Positions 24,582-33,215 of a stretch of DNA of 64,000 bases are shown here, in pieces (the stretch's first letter is position 1; each line of letters starts with the position of its first letter). The translations under genes and the position numbers were made by a program. The notes beneath the pieces were generated by a model. That model was not told the DNA's origin and ran no database searches. It was given only the letters and a program-made list of their open reading frames with translations. This DNA is from Kordiimonas gwangyangensis DSM 19435 = JCM 12864 (lineage in GTDB: Bacteria > Pseudomonadota > Alphaproteobacteria > Sphingomonadales > Kordiimonadaceae): the NCBI RefSeq assembly GCF_000375545.1, contig NZ_AQXF01000006.1:62001-126000 (forward strand). The letters run 5' to 3'.

Positions 24582-26078
24582 ATGACGGAAAAAAACCACG
24601 CCTATTGGCAGGCGCAAGCAAAAGCTGCGCCCATCCGCACCAAGGCGTTTATTGACGGTGAATGGCTCGACGCCGCCTCCGGCGAGACGTTCGAGACCAC
24701 CAACCCCGCCACCGGCGACGTGATCGCCCGTGTCGCGAGCTGCGACACGGCAGATGTTGATAAAGCGGTCGCGTCCGCGCGCCGCGCCTTCCGTGAAAGC
24801 GGCTGGGCAGACCTGCACCCGACTAAACGCGGGCAGCTGATGGTTGCCTTCTCAGCCAAGGTGGCGGAACACGCGGATGAGCTTGCGGTGCTTGAAGTGA
24901 TGGACATGGGCAAGCCTATCGGTGATGCAACAAGCATCGACATTCCGGCTGTTATCAACTGCCTGCGTTGGTACGGCGAAGCCGCGGACAAGGTGATGGA
25001 CGAGATTGCTCCCACTGACGCAAGCTCCCTCGCCATGGTCACCCGCGAGCCTATCGGCGTTGTCGCGGCCGTGGTGCCGTGGAACTTCCCGCTCCTGATG
25101 GCGGCATGGAAGCTTGGCCCCGCGCTCGCAGCTGGTAACTCGGTGGTTCTGAAGCCTGCAGAACAGTCACCCCTTTCGGCTCTGCGCCTCGCGGAACTTG
25201 CTGTAGAGGCTGGCATCCCCAAGGGTGTATTCAACGTGGTGCCCGGCCTTGGCCACACCGCTGGCAAGGCCCTTGGCCTCCATATGGACGTTGACGGGCT
25301 CGCGTTCACCGGCTCCACACAGGTTGGCAAATATTTCATGGAGTATTCCGGCCAGTCGAACCTCAAACGCATCGCGCTTGAGTGTGGCGGCAAAAGCCCG
25401 CACATCATCATGGACGACTGCCCTGACCTTGATGCCGCAGCCCAAGCCGCCGCTGGTGCCATCTTCTTCAACCAAGGTGAAGTGTGCACCGCAGGCTCTC
25501 GCCTGCTTGTCGACAAAAAAATCAAGGACCAGTTCATCGCCAAGCTGCTTGAAGCTGCAAAAAACTGGGTGCCCGGCGATCCGCTCGACCCCAAAACCAA
25601 CCTTGGCGCCATTGTCGACAAGGAACAGCACAGCCGCATCATGAAGTTCATCGAAACAGCGAAGGCCGAGGGCGGTGCCCTCAAGGCAGGCGGCTCAGTA
25701 GCACGAACAGAATCGGGCGGCTATTTCATCTCCCCCACCATCTTCGACGGCATTACTCCCGAGATGACCATCGCGCGGGAAGAAATATTCGGTCCAGTAC
25801 TCGCGATCCTCGAATTTGATGGTGAGGACGAAGCCATCGAGATCGCCAACAACACCATCTATGGCCTCGCAGGCGCGGTCTGGAGCAAGGATATCAGCCG
25901 GGCGCACCGTATGGCGCGGGCCATTCAGGCCGGTACGGTCTGGGTCAACTGTTGGGACCCCACCGGTGATCTCTCGATCCCGTTCGGCGGCTACAAGCAG
26001 AGCGGTTTCGGGCGGGACAAATCACTGCATGCCCTCGATAAATATACCAACTTGAAAACCACGTGGGTTCAGCTATAG
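24582..26078 (+). CDS. puuC: Gamma-glutamyl-gamma-aminobutyraldehyde dehydrogenase
   Basis: NAD-dependent aldehyde dehydrogenase that oxidises gamma-glutamyl-gamma-aminobutyraldehyde to gamma-glutamyl-GABA, and often other amino-aldehydes. The 498-residue protein has VPWNFP at 165-170, cofactor lysine K191, catalytic Glu267 in LECGGKSPH and nucleophile Cys302 in NQGEVCTAGSR, with the GGYKQSGFGRDKS tail. AAGGAG lies eight bases before the ATG, overlapping the spuC-like stop region with a 10-bp gap. It is the last gene before a strong terminator. Confidence 0.9.
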   Translation: MTEKNHAYWQAQAKAAPIRTKAFIDGEWLDAASGETFETTNPATGDVIARVASCDTADVDKAVASARRAFRESGWADLHPTKRGQLMVAFSAKVAEHADELAVLEVMDMGKPIGDATSIDIPAVINCLRWYGEAADKVMDEIAPTDASSLAMVTREPIGVVAAVVPWNFPLLMAAWKLGPALAAGNSVVLKPAEQSPLSALRLAELAVEAGIPKGVFNVVPGLGHTAGKALGLHMDVDGLAFTGSTQVGKYFMEYSGQSNLKRIALECGGKSPHIIMDDCPDLDAAAQAAAGAIFFNQGEVCTAGSRLLVDKKIKDQFIAKLLEAAKNWVPGDPLDPKTNLGAIVDKEQHSRIMKFIETAKAEGGALKAGGSVARTESGGYFISPTIFDGITPEMTIAREEIFGPVLAILEFDGEDEAIEIANNTIYGLAGAVWSKDISRAHRMARAIQAGTVWVNCWDPTGDLSIPFGGYKQSGFGRDKSLHALDKYTNLKTTWVQL

Positions 26079-26083
26079 CAATT

Positions 26084-26115
26084 TAAAGGGCGCAGCATCA
26101 GGTCTGCGCCCTTTA
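26084..26115 (+). terminator. Terminator closing the right-arm puu operon
   Basis: AAAGGGCGCAG (26085-26095) and CTGCGCCCTTT (26104-26114) form an 11-bp perfect stem with an 8-base loop, followed by ATT. The next gene thus probably has its own promoter. A TTGGTT/AACCAA inverted repeat with a 7-base spacer lies at about 26120-26138. Confidence 0.8.
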
Positions 26116-26157
26116 TTGATTGGTTCATAAGAAACCAAGTCTTGGGGAGTGATAAAT

Positions 26158-27543
26158 ATGGAAGCCACTGAGGCCGTTCAAACCACATTGACCCACAGCG
26201 GCGCGATCTCGCTGATCCCGACGCTCCTGGTCCTCATCATCGCGGTCTGGATCAAACGTCCGATCGAAGCCCTGCTCGCGGGGGCCATCGTTGGTGTCAT
26301 CATGCTTAATGGTACGGGCGCGGTCGGCGCATTCGCCGACATTGCACTGCGTACCCTTCAGGATGATGATCTGGCATGGATCATCCTCGTCTGTGGCGGC
26401 ATGGGTGCCTTGATCGGGCTTTTTGTCCGCACCGGCAGCCTGCATGCGTTCATGGACAAGGTGACAAGCGGCGTCAAAACCCGCTTCGGTGCCCTTATGG
26501 CCACGTGGCTCATGGGTGTCGCGCTTTTTGTGGACGATTACCTGAACTCGATCACCGTGGGTGCTGCCATGCGCCGCATCACCGACAGGTTCAAGATATC
26601 CCGCGAGATGCTGGCCTATGTCATCGACAGCACGGCTGCCCCTATCAGCGTGATCATCCCCATTTCCACTTGGGCTGTTTTCTTCGGCACCATCCTTGTT
26701 GATGTGGGGCTGGCGGAAGAAGGGCACGGCGTGATGGCCTATATCAGTGGCATCCCCTATATGCTCTACCCGTGGATTGCCGTGATCATGGTACCGCTGA
26801 TCGCGGCAGGTAAAATCCCGCTCTTTGGCCCGATGAAGGCCGCCGAAGCACGCGCGGCAGCAGGCCACTGCATTCCACCGGGGGCAGAGCATATCCACAA
26901 GGCACACCTCGCGCTGCAGGAAAAACCAATGGTCCGGAAGAAGATTTCGCTCTTCCTCCTGCCCATGCTGGCGCTTGTCGGTCTCACGATCTATTTCGAC
27001 CTGGAGTTCCTGCGCGCCACCATCGCCACACTGGCGCTGACAGTGTTTGCGGTACTGTCGCTCCGCATCCTCGATATGCATGACACCTTCGATACCCTTA
27101 TCGAAGGCTTCAAGACGATGATCGAACCACTCGCTATCATCTTCTCGGCCTACATGCTGAAAGACGTGAACGGGGAACTGGGCCTGACGTCCTACATCCT
27201 TGAGCTGACGCAGCCCTTCATGACGGCGCAAACCCTTCCCTTCATTGTGTTTGGCGTGATGGGCCTGATTGCGTTTGCGACCGGCTCAAGCTGGGGCATG
27301 TTCGTGATTGCACTGCCGATCATCGCAGAGCTTGCCATCGCAACAGATGCCAACATCCCGCTTATTATCGGCGCCACACTCTCCGCTAGCACCTTTGGCA
27401 GCCATGCGTGTCTTTATGCGGATGCGACCGTGCTGACGGCGCAAAGTTGCGGCTGTACATCGATCCAGCACGCGCTGACACAGCTGCCGTTTGCTATACT
27501 GGCGGCGCTTATATCCTTGATTGGCTTCGCCATTCTTGCGTAA
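26158..27543 (+). CDS. NhaC-family antiporter-like transporter
   Basis: A 461-residue inner-membrane protein with about eleven hydrophobic segments and the marks of the NhaC antiporter family (PF03553): FVDDYLNSITVGAAMRRITD near 125-145, IDSTAAPISVIIPISTWAV and the late ATGSSWGMFVIALPI segment. Family members exchange Na+ for H+ or small organic ions. ATG 26158 has GGGGAG at good spacing; a GTG three codons earlier is possible. Placed between the puu operon and the GntR regulator, it may carry a polyamine or a breakdown product, since no PuuP- or PotFGHI-type importer is present. That role is inference. Confidence 0.82.
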   Translation: MEATEAVQTTLTHSGAISLIPTLLVLIIAVWIKRPIEALLAGAIVGVIMLNGTGAVGAFADIALRTLQDDDLAWIILVCGGMGALIGLFVRTGSLHAFMDKVTSGVKTRFGALMATWLMGVALFVDDYLNSITVGAAMRRITDRFKISREMLAYVIDSTAAPISVIIPISTWAVFFGTILVDVGLAEEGHGVMAYISGIPYMLYPWIAVIMVPLIAAGKIPLFGPMKAAEARAAAGHCIPPGAEHIHKAHLALQEKPMVRKKISLFLLPMLALVGLTIYFDLEFLRATIATLALTVFAVLSLRILDMHDTFDTLIEGFKTMIEPLAIIFSAYMLKDVNGELGLTSYILELTQPFMTAQTLPFIVFGVMGLIAFATGSSWGMFVIALPIIAELAIATDANIPLIIGATLSASTFGSHACLYADATVLTAQSCGCTSIQHALTQLPFAILAALISLIGFAILA

Positions 27544-27553
27544 GAAGGAGAGT

Positions 27554-28306
27554 ATGAGCAAAAACGACATCAATTTTGACAAGCTCGCGCGGGTAACAGG
27601 TGAAACCGCCCAGGAATGGGTTTACCGCGCGCTACGCTTCGCTGTGATGTCCGGCCAGGTCCAGCCTGGCCGTGCGCTCACCATCCGCGGTATAGCAGAA
27701 ATGCTGAATGTCTCCGCCATGCCGGTGCGGGAGGCGCTGAGACGCCTCACCTCCGAGGGCGCGCTTGAGCTCAAATCCAACCGCCGCATCATGGTGCCGG
27801 ACCTGTCTCCCGCGAGCCTTGCTGAACTTCTGGAACTGCGTATCCTTCTTGAAGTCCACGCCGCTGAACGCGCCCTGCCCTATGTCACGCCTGACAAGCT
27901 TAGGGAGCTAAACCAGCTCAATGACGAGCAGAACCGAGCGTTTGAGGACCCGCAGCCTGAAGGCATTATCATCGGCAACCAGGCCTTCCACCGCGCGCTT
28001 TATACCGCGCACCCGCATCCTGTCAGCATGCCTATGATTGAACGGATATGGCTGCAGCTCGGGCCTTTGCACCGCCTTGCGCTCGCGAACCTTGAGACGC
28101 ACTATGTGACTGACCGTCACGTGGAAATCATGCAGGCGATTGAGACCCGCAACCCGTTTGGCCTCAAGGCCGCGATTGAAGCAGATATCCGTGACGGGGC
28201 GGGCTACATGACCCAGACCGAGCTCCTGGAGCGTTACACGCGTGCAGAGGCTGGCAATCTTGCGCTGCCGGGCAAGGAATATATGAAACGGCTGGTCAAG
28301 AAGTAG
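27554..28306 (+). CDS. GntR-family regulator with FCD ligand domain
   Basis: A 250-residue transcription factor with an N-terminal winged helix (about 20-85: ALTIRGIAEMLNVSAMPVRE, then LRRLTSEGALELKSNRR) and a C-terminal FCD domain (about 95-225) that includes the metal-ligand positions in NQAFHRALYTAHPH and THYVTDRHVEIMQAI. FCD regulators usually repress catabolic operons until a metabolite binds. AAGGAG precedes the ATG, 10 bp after the transporter stop. The likely target is the gabD-puuB promoter, where a FadR-type palindrome lies at 18507. It replaces the unrelated PuuR found in enterobacteria. Confidence 0.88.
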   Translation: MSKNDINFDKLARVTGETAQEWVYRALRFAVMSGQVQPGRALTIRGIAEMLNVSAMPVREALRRLTSEGALELKSNRRIMVPDLSPASLAELLELRILLEVHAAERALPYVTPDKLRELNQLNDEQNRAFEDPQPEGIIIGNQAFHRALYTAHPHPVSMPMIERIWLQLGPLHRLALANLETHYVTDRHVEIMQAIETRNPFGLKAAIEADIRDGAGYMTQTELLERYTRAEAGNLALPGKEYMKRLVKK

Positions 28307-28315
28307 CGCAGTCCG

Positions 28316-28996
28316 CTATTCCACCGGAAAATCGAAATAAGTATCTGGATACGGTTCATCTTTGAGGGTGAAGTGCCACCACTCAGCCTCATAGGGCTGG
28401 AAGCCATGGTCGACCATCAGGGAGCGCAGCAGCGTACGGTTCGCGCGCTGCTGCATGTTCACGTCCATGGAAAGTGCGTGCGAAATAGGGCCAAAATAGT
28501 CCCACGGGCTACCCATATCGAGCTCAAGGAGCCGCCCGTCCTCGGTATAGGCCGCAATCGTGAGGTCAATGGTTGAACCGCGGCTATGGCCGGATTTGCG
28601 CGCGATATAGCCTTGAGGCACCAGATCGTCCTTGCTGACCTCAGGGTAATACTGAGCTTTGCCAGCTGTATCACCGGCGTCTTCTGTCCATTCCATGAAG
28701 TTATCAACGGCGCGCTGCGGGCGGTAGGCGTCAAAGACCTTCAATGTCAGGCCACAGTCACTCAAGCGTTTCTGGATTGTTCGCAACTTCTCGGCAGCTT
28801 CACGGCTCATGAAGGCTTTGGCGGCATTGTAGCCCCGCACAGGCCGGCCCATGAAATTCTCATGCCCCGCATAGCGCGTTTCAATCACGATACCCGGGAT
28901 AAACTCCGCAAGGTCAACAAAGCCCTCATGCGCTGGCGCCGCGTTCGCTCCCTGTGTTGCCATCATCATGAAAACCCCCACTAGTGCGCGCCGCAT
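28316..28996 (-). CDS. Exported D-Ala-D-Ala dipeptidase (VanX/DdpX family)
   Basis: Zinc dipeptidase of the M15D family that cleaves D-alanyl-D-alanine. The 226-residue product has a signal peptide ending QGANA, the YRP segment at 91-93, the SGHSRGSTIDLT zinc motif at 135-146 (His137, Asp144) and EAEWWHF with catalytic Glu205 and ligand His208. A signal peptide suggests periplasmic recycling of cell-wall dipeptide, not the cytoplasmic resistance role of VanX; no van ligase or regulator genes are present. ATG 28996 follows GGGGG. It is last in a three-gene operon with a 10-bp gap to the MipA gene. Confidence 0.87.
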   Translation of the reverse strand: MRRALVGVFMMMATQGANAAPAHEGFVDLAEFIPGIVIETRYAGHENFMGRPVRGYNAAKAFMSREAAEKLRTIQKRLSDCGLTLKVFDAYRPQRAVDNFMEWTEDAGDTAGKAQYYPEVSKDDLVPQGYIARKSGHSRGSTIDLTIAAYTEDGRLLELDMGSPWDYFGPISHALSMDVNMQQRANRTLLRSLMVDHGFQPYEAEWWHFTLKDEPYPDTYFDFPVE

Positions 28997-29006
28997 CTGT
29001 TGCCCC

Positions 29007-29834
29007 CTAAAATAACCACACCACTCCCGCAAAGGCACGTGCCTGCGCCCTGCTCTCGCGGGCGAACGGACTATCGAACGCACTGTCTTTCAGTTTCGAG
29101 AACCGGACACTACCCTTGAGCAGCCAATTCTTAGCAAGCCTTTGCTCCAGAGACAATTCCGCATGCATTTCATAGGCACCGCCCTTGGGCTTATAGGCTG
29201 CATAGCTGTCATGCCCTGACGCCACACCAAAATAAGTCTGCATATAGTCGTCTGACGCGAAGCTGATGCCGATCAAGGGTACCAGCTTGAAGCTGGAATT
29301 CAGCTCAAACAGGTAGCCACCTTCAATCTCGAGACTCATGCCGTCATGCGCACCGCTGACGCCCCAATATGCCTCCGCACTTAAGAAAAGCTTATAGAGC
29401 GATGTGCCCGCAAACACCCCAAGTTCGACCGTATCGCCCACGTCGTCGGCGTCAGCCACATTGTCATGAATGAGATCATCGCGCCTGCCACCATGCAGGC
29501 GTGCAATAACACCCGCCCGCAGGAAACGGCGGCTCGTGAGTACAGCGCCTATCTTGTTGTTCTCAAGGAAGAAAGTATCTTTGTACGTGATCCGTACATC
29601 GGTTCGCAGGTTAAACTCATGGGCGCCCGAGCCTAAAAATTCCGGGCTGATATTCATGCCAACGCCCAGTTGCCCAACCCAGTTGTCCCGTCTGCGCTCG
29701 TCATCGACGGGAACCGATTCAATATAAACCGGCTGCCCACTACGGGTCATGTCAACTTCCTGCGCGAGCACCGGTGCACCCACACTCAGGAAACTGACAA
29801 ATAGGAGGATATTTCGCGTCAGGGCGCAGCCCAC
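29007..29834 (-). CDS. MipA/OmpV-family outer-membrane protein
   Basis: A 275-residue beta-barrel protein with a signal peptide ending GAPVLAQ, alternating polar/hydrophobic strands and a terminal aromatic strand ending GVVWLF, features of the MipA/OmpV family (PF06629). MipA was described as a scaffold for murein synthesis/hydrolysis; other members are porin-like. The start is GTG with AGGAA eight bases upstream and overlaps the end of the phosphodiesterase gene by 16 bp, so the two are coupled. The VanX-type gene follows. Confidence 0.8.
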   Translation of the reverse strand: MGCALTRNILLFVSFLSVGAPVLAQEVDMTRSGQPVYIESVPVDDERRRDNWVGQLGVGMNISPEFLGSGAHEFNLRTDVRITYKDTFFLENNKIGAVLTSRRFLRAGVIARLHGGRRDDLIHDNVADADDVGDTVELGVFAGTSLYKLFLSAEAYWGVSGAHDGMSLEIEGGYLFELNSSFKLVPLIGISFASDDYMQTYFGVASGHDSYAAYKPKGGAYEMHAELSLEQRLAKNWLLKGSVRFSKLKDSAFDSPFARESRAQARAFAGVVWLF

Positions 29835-30904
29835 TGCTGTGTTCCTGTCTGGCTATCACGTGGCATGATTTTATAGGTCACTTCGTAGCCAAGATGATCC
29901 GAAAGCGGGCGTCCATCAAGCTTTTCGCTGAAATTCCGTTCAATATGCGTCGCGACAATGCTGTAACCCGCTGTATCGCGGAAAAACTGCTTGTCGTTGG
30001 TGTTATAAAGCACAGTTTCGCGCACTGTTTCTGCTCCCAAACGGCAGCTACGACCTGGCGTCAAACAATCCTCAGCCGCATCCACCAGCGGCAGGGCGCT
30101 GCGGAAATACTGATAGCGTTCAGACTGTTTGGTATTGAAGTCACCACCAACGATCACGGGCGCATTCACACATAGTTTGTCCATGAACCAAGCCAAGGTG
30201 TCGGTTTGCTTCTGGTGCGCGCGGAGTACATGTTTTGACGGCGCTTTGGCCGAACTCCGTGAATTGAAGTGGGAGTTGATGATATCGAGCGGCGTATTCA
30301 GGCCCGGCACCTCAACACGTGCCAGCAGAATTGCCTTGTTGGAGAGGCAGTCAATGCCTGCGCACATGTCGCTATCAAACGCTTTGTGCTGCGCTTCAAC
30401 GATGGGATAGTCAGACAGGATATAAAGACCACTGCCGGTAAATTTCTGAGGGTCCTTGAAACTCATGTAGTTTTTGCGCGTCTGTAGCGCCCAGTGTACT
30501 TGGCCTTTTTCCGACCGAGCCTTGCGTCCCGGGCCTTTCAGCACATAGCCGTAACCGGTTGTTTCCGCGATCAGGCTGGCCTCGCTATCGAAAGCTTCCT
30601 GCAGCAGGACAATGGCAGGCTGGTTGCCAGCCTCACGCCGCTCCCGCAGAATCTGTGCAATACGCTCAAAAAGCGGTGTCTTGTTGGATTTGATAGGGGA
30701 CGGCAATCCTTGGATATTATAGGAAAGCACATTGAGGAGAATGGCTTTCGCACCCTGCGCGCTTGGCCGGGTTTCGTCCTGCGCTTCTGATGCCTGAGGC
30801 CTCACAACATCAGGAATATCCCCTGCCCGCGCGGCGCCACTTGCGGCCAGAACAGCCAAAAGACTGCCTGCGCTCAATACTGTGCGAAAAAGTCGTCTGT
30901 GCAT
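29819..30904 (-). CDS. Exported endonuclease/exonuclease/phosphatase-fold phosphodiesterase
   Basis: A 361-residue secreted protein with signal peptide (ending ARAGD) and the EEP fold. Its motifs in order are LSYNIQGLP, VLLQEAF (metal Glu), INSHFNSRSS, VGGDFNTK and LSDHLGYEV (catalytic Asp-His). The spacing resembles neutral-sphingomyelinase-like and secreted DNase-like members, which cannot be told apart here. Four cysteines in the middle part may form disulfides, as expected outside the cytoplasm. It is first in an operon with the MipA and VanX-type genes. A TTGTC/GACAA inverted repeat lies in its promoter region at about 30966-30983. Confidence 0.8.
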   Translation of the reverse strand: MHRRLFRTVLSAGSLLAVLAASGAARAGDIPDVVRPQASEAQDETRPSAQGAKAILLNVLSYNIQGLPSPIKSNKTPLFERIAQILRERREAGNQPAIVLLQEAFDSEASLIAETTGYGYVLKGPGRKARSEKGQVHWALQTRKNYMSFKDPQKFTGSGLYILSDYPIVEAQHKAFDSDMCAGIDCLSNKAILLARVEVPGLNTPLDIINSHFNSRSSAKAPSKHVLRAHQKQTDTLAWFMDKLCVNAPVIVGGDFNTKQSERYQYFRSALPLVDAAEDCLTPGRSCRLGAETVRETVLYNTNDKQFFRDTAGYSIVATHIERNFSEKLDGRPLSDHLGYEVTYKIMPRDSQTGTQQWAAP

Positions 30905-31080
30905 CGCGTGTCCCCTTACCCTCCTTCCTTATGACGGCGATCTGTGAGGGTAATATGACAGCTAATTGTCAAAAAAGAGACAACATCGATGCATTTATGA
31001 CAGATTTTTCGCACATCCGGACTTGAAGCCTGTTCACGCATCGCGGGCGGGCCTCAGCGCGGGAAAAATGTGCTTAAAAA

Positions 31081-31107
31081 CAAAAAGCCCCGCAACAGAT
31101 GCGGGGC
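31081..31107 (-). terminator. Terminator of the tRNA-Glu transcript
   Basis: On the minus strand GCCCCGCA pairs with TGCGGGGC around TCTGT and is followed by TTTTTG. Confidence 0.85.
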
Positions 31108-31121
31108 GCTTTTGCCAGTGA

Positions 31122-31197
31122 TGGTGATCCCTACGGGACTCGAACCCGTGTTTTCGCCGTGAAAGGGCGACGTCCTAGACCGCTAGACGAAGGGACC
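31122..31197 (-). tRNA. tRNA-Glu (anticodon TTC), downstream copy
   Basis: A 76-base gene with encoded CCA. The acceptor stem GGTCCCT/AGGGATC has one G-U pair, the anticodon loop is CTTTCAC with TTC, and the T arm contains GGGTTCGAGTCCC. It is identical to the copy 29 bp upstream. Confidence 0.97.
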
Positions 31198-31226
31198 AAT
31201 CGATCACTCGAATGGTCGTTTGGAGA

Positions 31227-31302
31227 TGGTGATCCCTACGGGACTCGAACCCGTGTTTTCGCCGTGAAAGGGCGACGTCCTAGACCGCTAGACGAAGGGA
31301 CC
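31227..31302 (-). tRNA. tRNA-Glu (anticodon TTC), upstream copy
   Basis: Identical in all 76 bases to the gene at 31122-31197, with encoded CCA. It lies 76 bp after the recJ stop; the two copies probably form one transcript ending at the hairpin at 31081-31107. Confidence 0.97.
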
Positions 31303-31378
31303 AGATATCAATCTCCGAAGCGACGGGGGCCTAGATACCGGGGCACAGCAGCCCGGTCAACACCTTTTTGCATTTTTC

Positions 31379-33184
31379 TTACGGTGCCCCGATAAGGGAT
31401 ACATCCTCAAGGGTCATTTCGACCTTCCCCGCCCCAGCCCAGGTATCTTTCTTGAGCTTTCCTGCGATGTGGAAGCGCCTACCAATGCCGGTGCGCAACA
31501 GCTGTCCCAAGGCTTCATCCCACTGCCGGAAGGCCATTGCCTTGATGGATTTGCCGTCCTTCGATTTGAAAATGCAGCGCAGATGATTCTGCCCCACAAG
31601 GTCAGCCTTCAGGAGATCCACTTCGGGAATGACAAAATTGGGCGTCGGGTTGCCTGCACCGAAGGGGCCAACGGCATCAATCTGGTCGACAAGGTCAGCC
31701 GTCGCGCCCGAAAGCGAGACAACGCCGTCCACCTTCAAGGCCCTGCGTTCAAACGCCTTTTCGACCGGTGCTCGCATGAGCGAACGCAGGAATTCGGTAA
31801 ATTCCTCGATGCGGTCCGGTGCCATCGTCAAGCCCGCGGCCATCGCGTGGCCGCCGCCCTTGATAATCAGCCCACGCTGCGCGGCTTCAATCACCGCCGC
31901 CCCCATATCCACTCCGCTGATCGAGCGGCCCGAGCCCTTGGCTTCACCGCCATCAATCGCCATCACAAAGGTAGGCAAACCGTATTTATCTTTCAGCCGC
32001 GAGGCAACGATACCGATAACACCGGCGTGCCAGCCTTCGCCCGCTGCCACCACCACGGTGTCTGGGCTGCCTGCGGCACCCACCGCGGCCTCTACCTGTT
32101 CCATCGCGGCAGTCAGCACCTCGGCCTCGATGGCACGGCGCTCCTCGTTATAACGGTCGAGCTTCTCGGCGATCTGACGTGCTTCCATGGGGTCATTGCT
32201 CGTGAGGAGTTGGGCGCCAAGGTAACTCTCCCCCACACGCCCACCCGCATTCACCCGCGGCCCCAGCACGAAACCCGCGTGATAACAGGTAGGATGCTCT
32301 GACACCCGGCCAACGTCCGCAAGCGCGGTAAGCCCGGCATTGTGCCGTTGTGCCATAACCTTGAGGCCCTGGGCCACCAGCGCACGGTTCACGCCCACAA
32401 GCGGTACCACGTCACACACCGTACCGAGAGCAACAATGTCGAGAAGCGCGAGCAAGTTCGGCTCCCGCACATCACCTTTAAAGTAACCCGCGTCACGAAG
32501 CGCACGATTGAGAGCCACAGCAAGCATGAAGGCCACGCCAACAGCCGCAAGCTGGCCAAGGTCGCTTTCGTCATCAAGACGGTTCGGGTTCACCACTGCA
32601 ACTGCTTCCGGCAGCGCGGGTTCTGCCTTGTGGTGGTCAACCACGATCACATCAAGGCCTGCGTCCTTCGCTGCTTTCAAGGGTTCGAACGAAAGCGTGC
32701 CGCAGTCCACCGTGATAACGAGGTCAACCCCTGCCCCGCGCAAGCCCAGGAGCGCTGGGGTATTCGGGCCATAGCCCTCCACCATGCGGTCCGGAATATA
32801 GATGCGCACTTTGGCGCCAAGGGCGGTCAGATAGCGGTACAGCACCGCGCTTGAGGTGGCCCCGTCAACGTCATAGTCGCCAAAGATGGCGATCTCTTCC
32901 TGTGCATCAAGTGCGCGGGCTATGCGCGAAACCGCTTTGTCCATATCAAGGATGATGGACGGGTCAGGCAGGCTTTTCTTGAGTGATGGGCTAAAGAAGG
33001 ATGCGGCATCCTCAACGCCGATGCCGCGGCCCGCAATCAACTGCCCCACGACCATGGGTACACCAAGCCGCTCGGCAATGGCTTCGGCAATACGTGGCAC
33101 GCCACCCCGCATGACCCATGCCTGCCCCAAAGCAGAGCGGCGGACCCCGAGAAGAGGTTCCGCCGCCAGCGTATTTTCAGCCAT
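31379..33184 (-). CDS. recJ: Single-stranded-DNA exonuclease RecJ
   Basis: 5'-3' single-strand exonuclease of recombination and mismatch repair. The 600-residue protein has the DHH-family motifs GDYDVDGATS at 102-111 and VVDHHKAE at 181-188, then the DHHA1 domain with IKGGGHAMAAG, and a C-terminal OB fold. ATG 33184 has only a distant AAGGGA; the longer open frame to 33310 runs into glpX and has a basic, unlikely N-terminus. It follows glpX by 31 bp in the alaC-hom-glpX-recJ unit. Confidence 0.93.
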   Translation of the reverse strand: MAENTLAAEPLLGVRRSALGQAWVMRGGVPRIAEAIAERLGVPMVVGQLIAGRGIGVEDAASFFSPSLKKSLPDPSIILDMDKAVSRIARALDAQEEIAIFGDYDVDGATSSAVLYRYLTALGAKVRIYIPDRMVEGYGPNTPALLGLRGAGVDLVITVDCGTLSFEPLKAAKDAGLDVIVVDHHKAEPALPEAVAVVNPNRLDDESDLGQLAAVGVAFMLAVALNRALRDAGYFKGDVREPNLLALLDIVALGTVCDVVPLVGVNRALVAQGLKVMAQRHNAGLTALADVGRVSEHPTCYHAGFVLGPRVNAGGRVGESYLGAQLLTSNDPMEARQIAEKLDRYNEERRAIEAEVLTAAMEQVEAAVGAAGSPDTVVVAAGEGWHAGVIGIVASRLKDKYGLPTFVMAIDGGEAKGSGRSISGVDMGAAVIEAAQRGLIIKGGGHAMAAGLTMAPDRIEEFTEFLRSLMRAPVEKAFERRALKVDGVVSLSGATADLVDQIDAVGPFGAGNPTPNFVIPEVDLLKADLVGQNHLRCIFKSKDGKSIKAMAFRQWDEALGQLLRTGIGRRFHIAGKLKKDTWAGAGKVEMTLEDVSLIGAP

Positions 33185-33215
33185 ATGGTTCAAGGCTATC
33201 CCTTTGCTGGCCCTT

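Noticed and set aside
26125-27231. Open frame of about 368 codons antisense to the NhaC-type gene, rich in His, Asp and Arg
   Set aside because: The residue bias is that of a reverse complement of a membrane-protein gene; no start signal.
28316-28996. VanX-type gene as part of a vancomycin-resistance cluster
   Set aside because: It has a signal peptide and lacks VanH, VanA/B, VanR and VanS neighbours; wall-dipeptide recycling is a simpler reading.
31122-31302. Direct repeats as a small CRISPR-like array or attachment site
   Set aside because: The repeats are complete tRNA-Glu genes with CCA ends; no integrase gene or third repeat is present.
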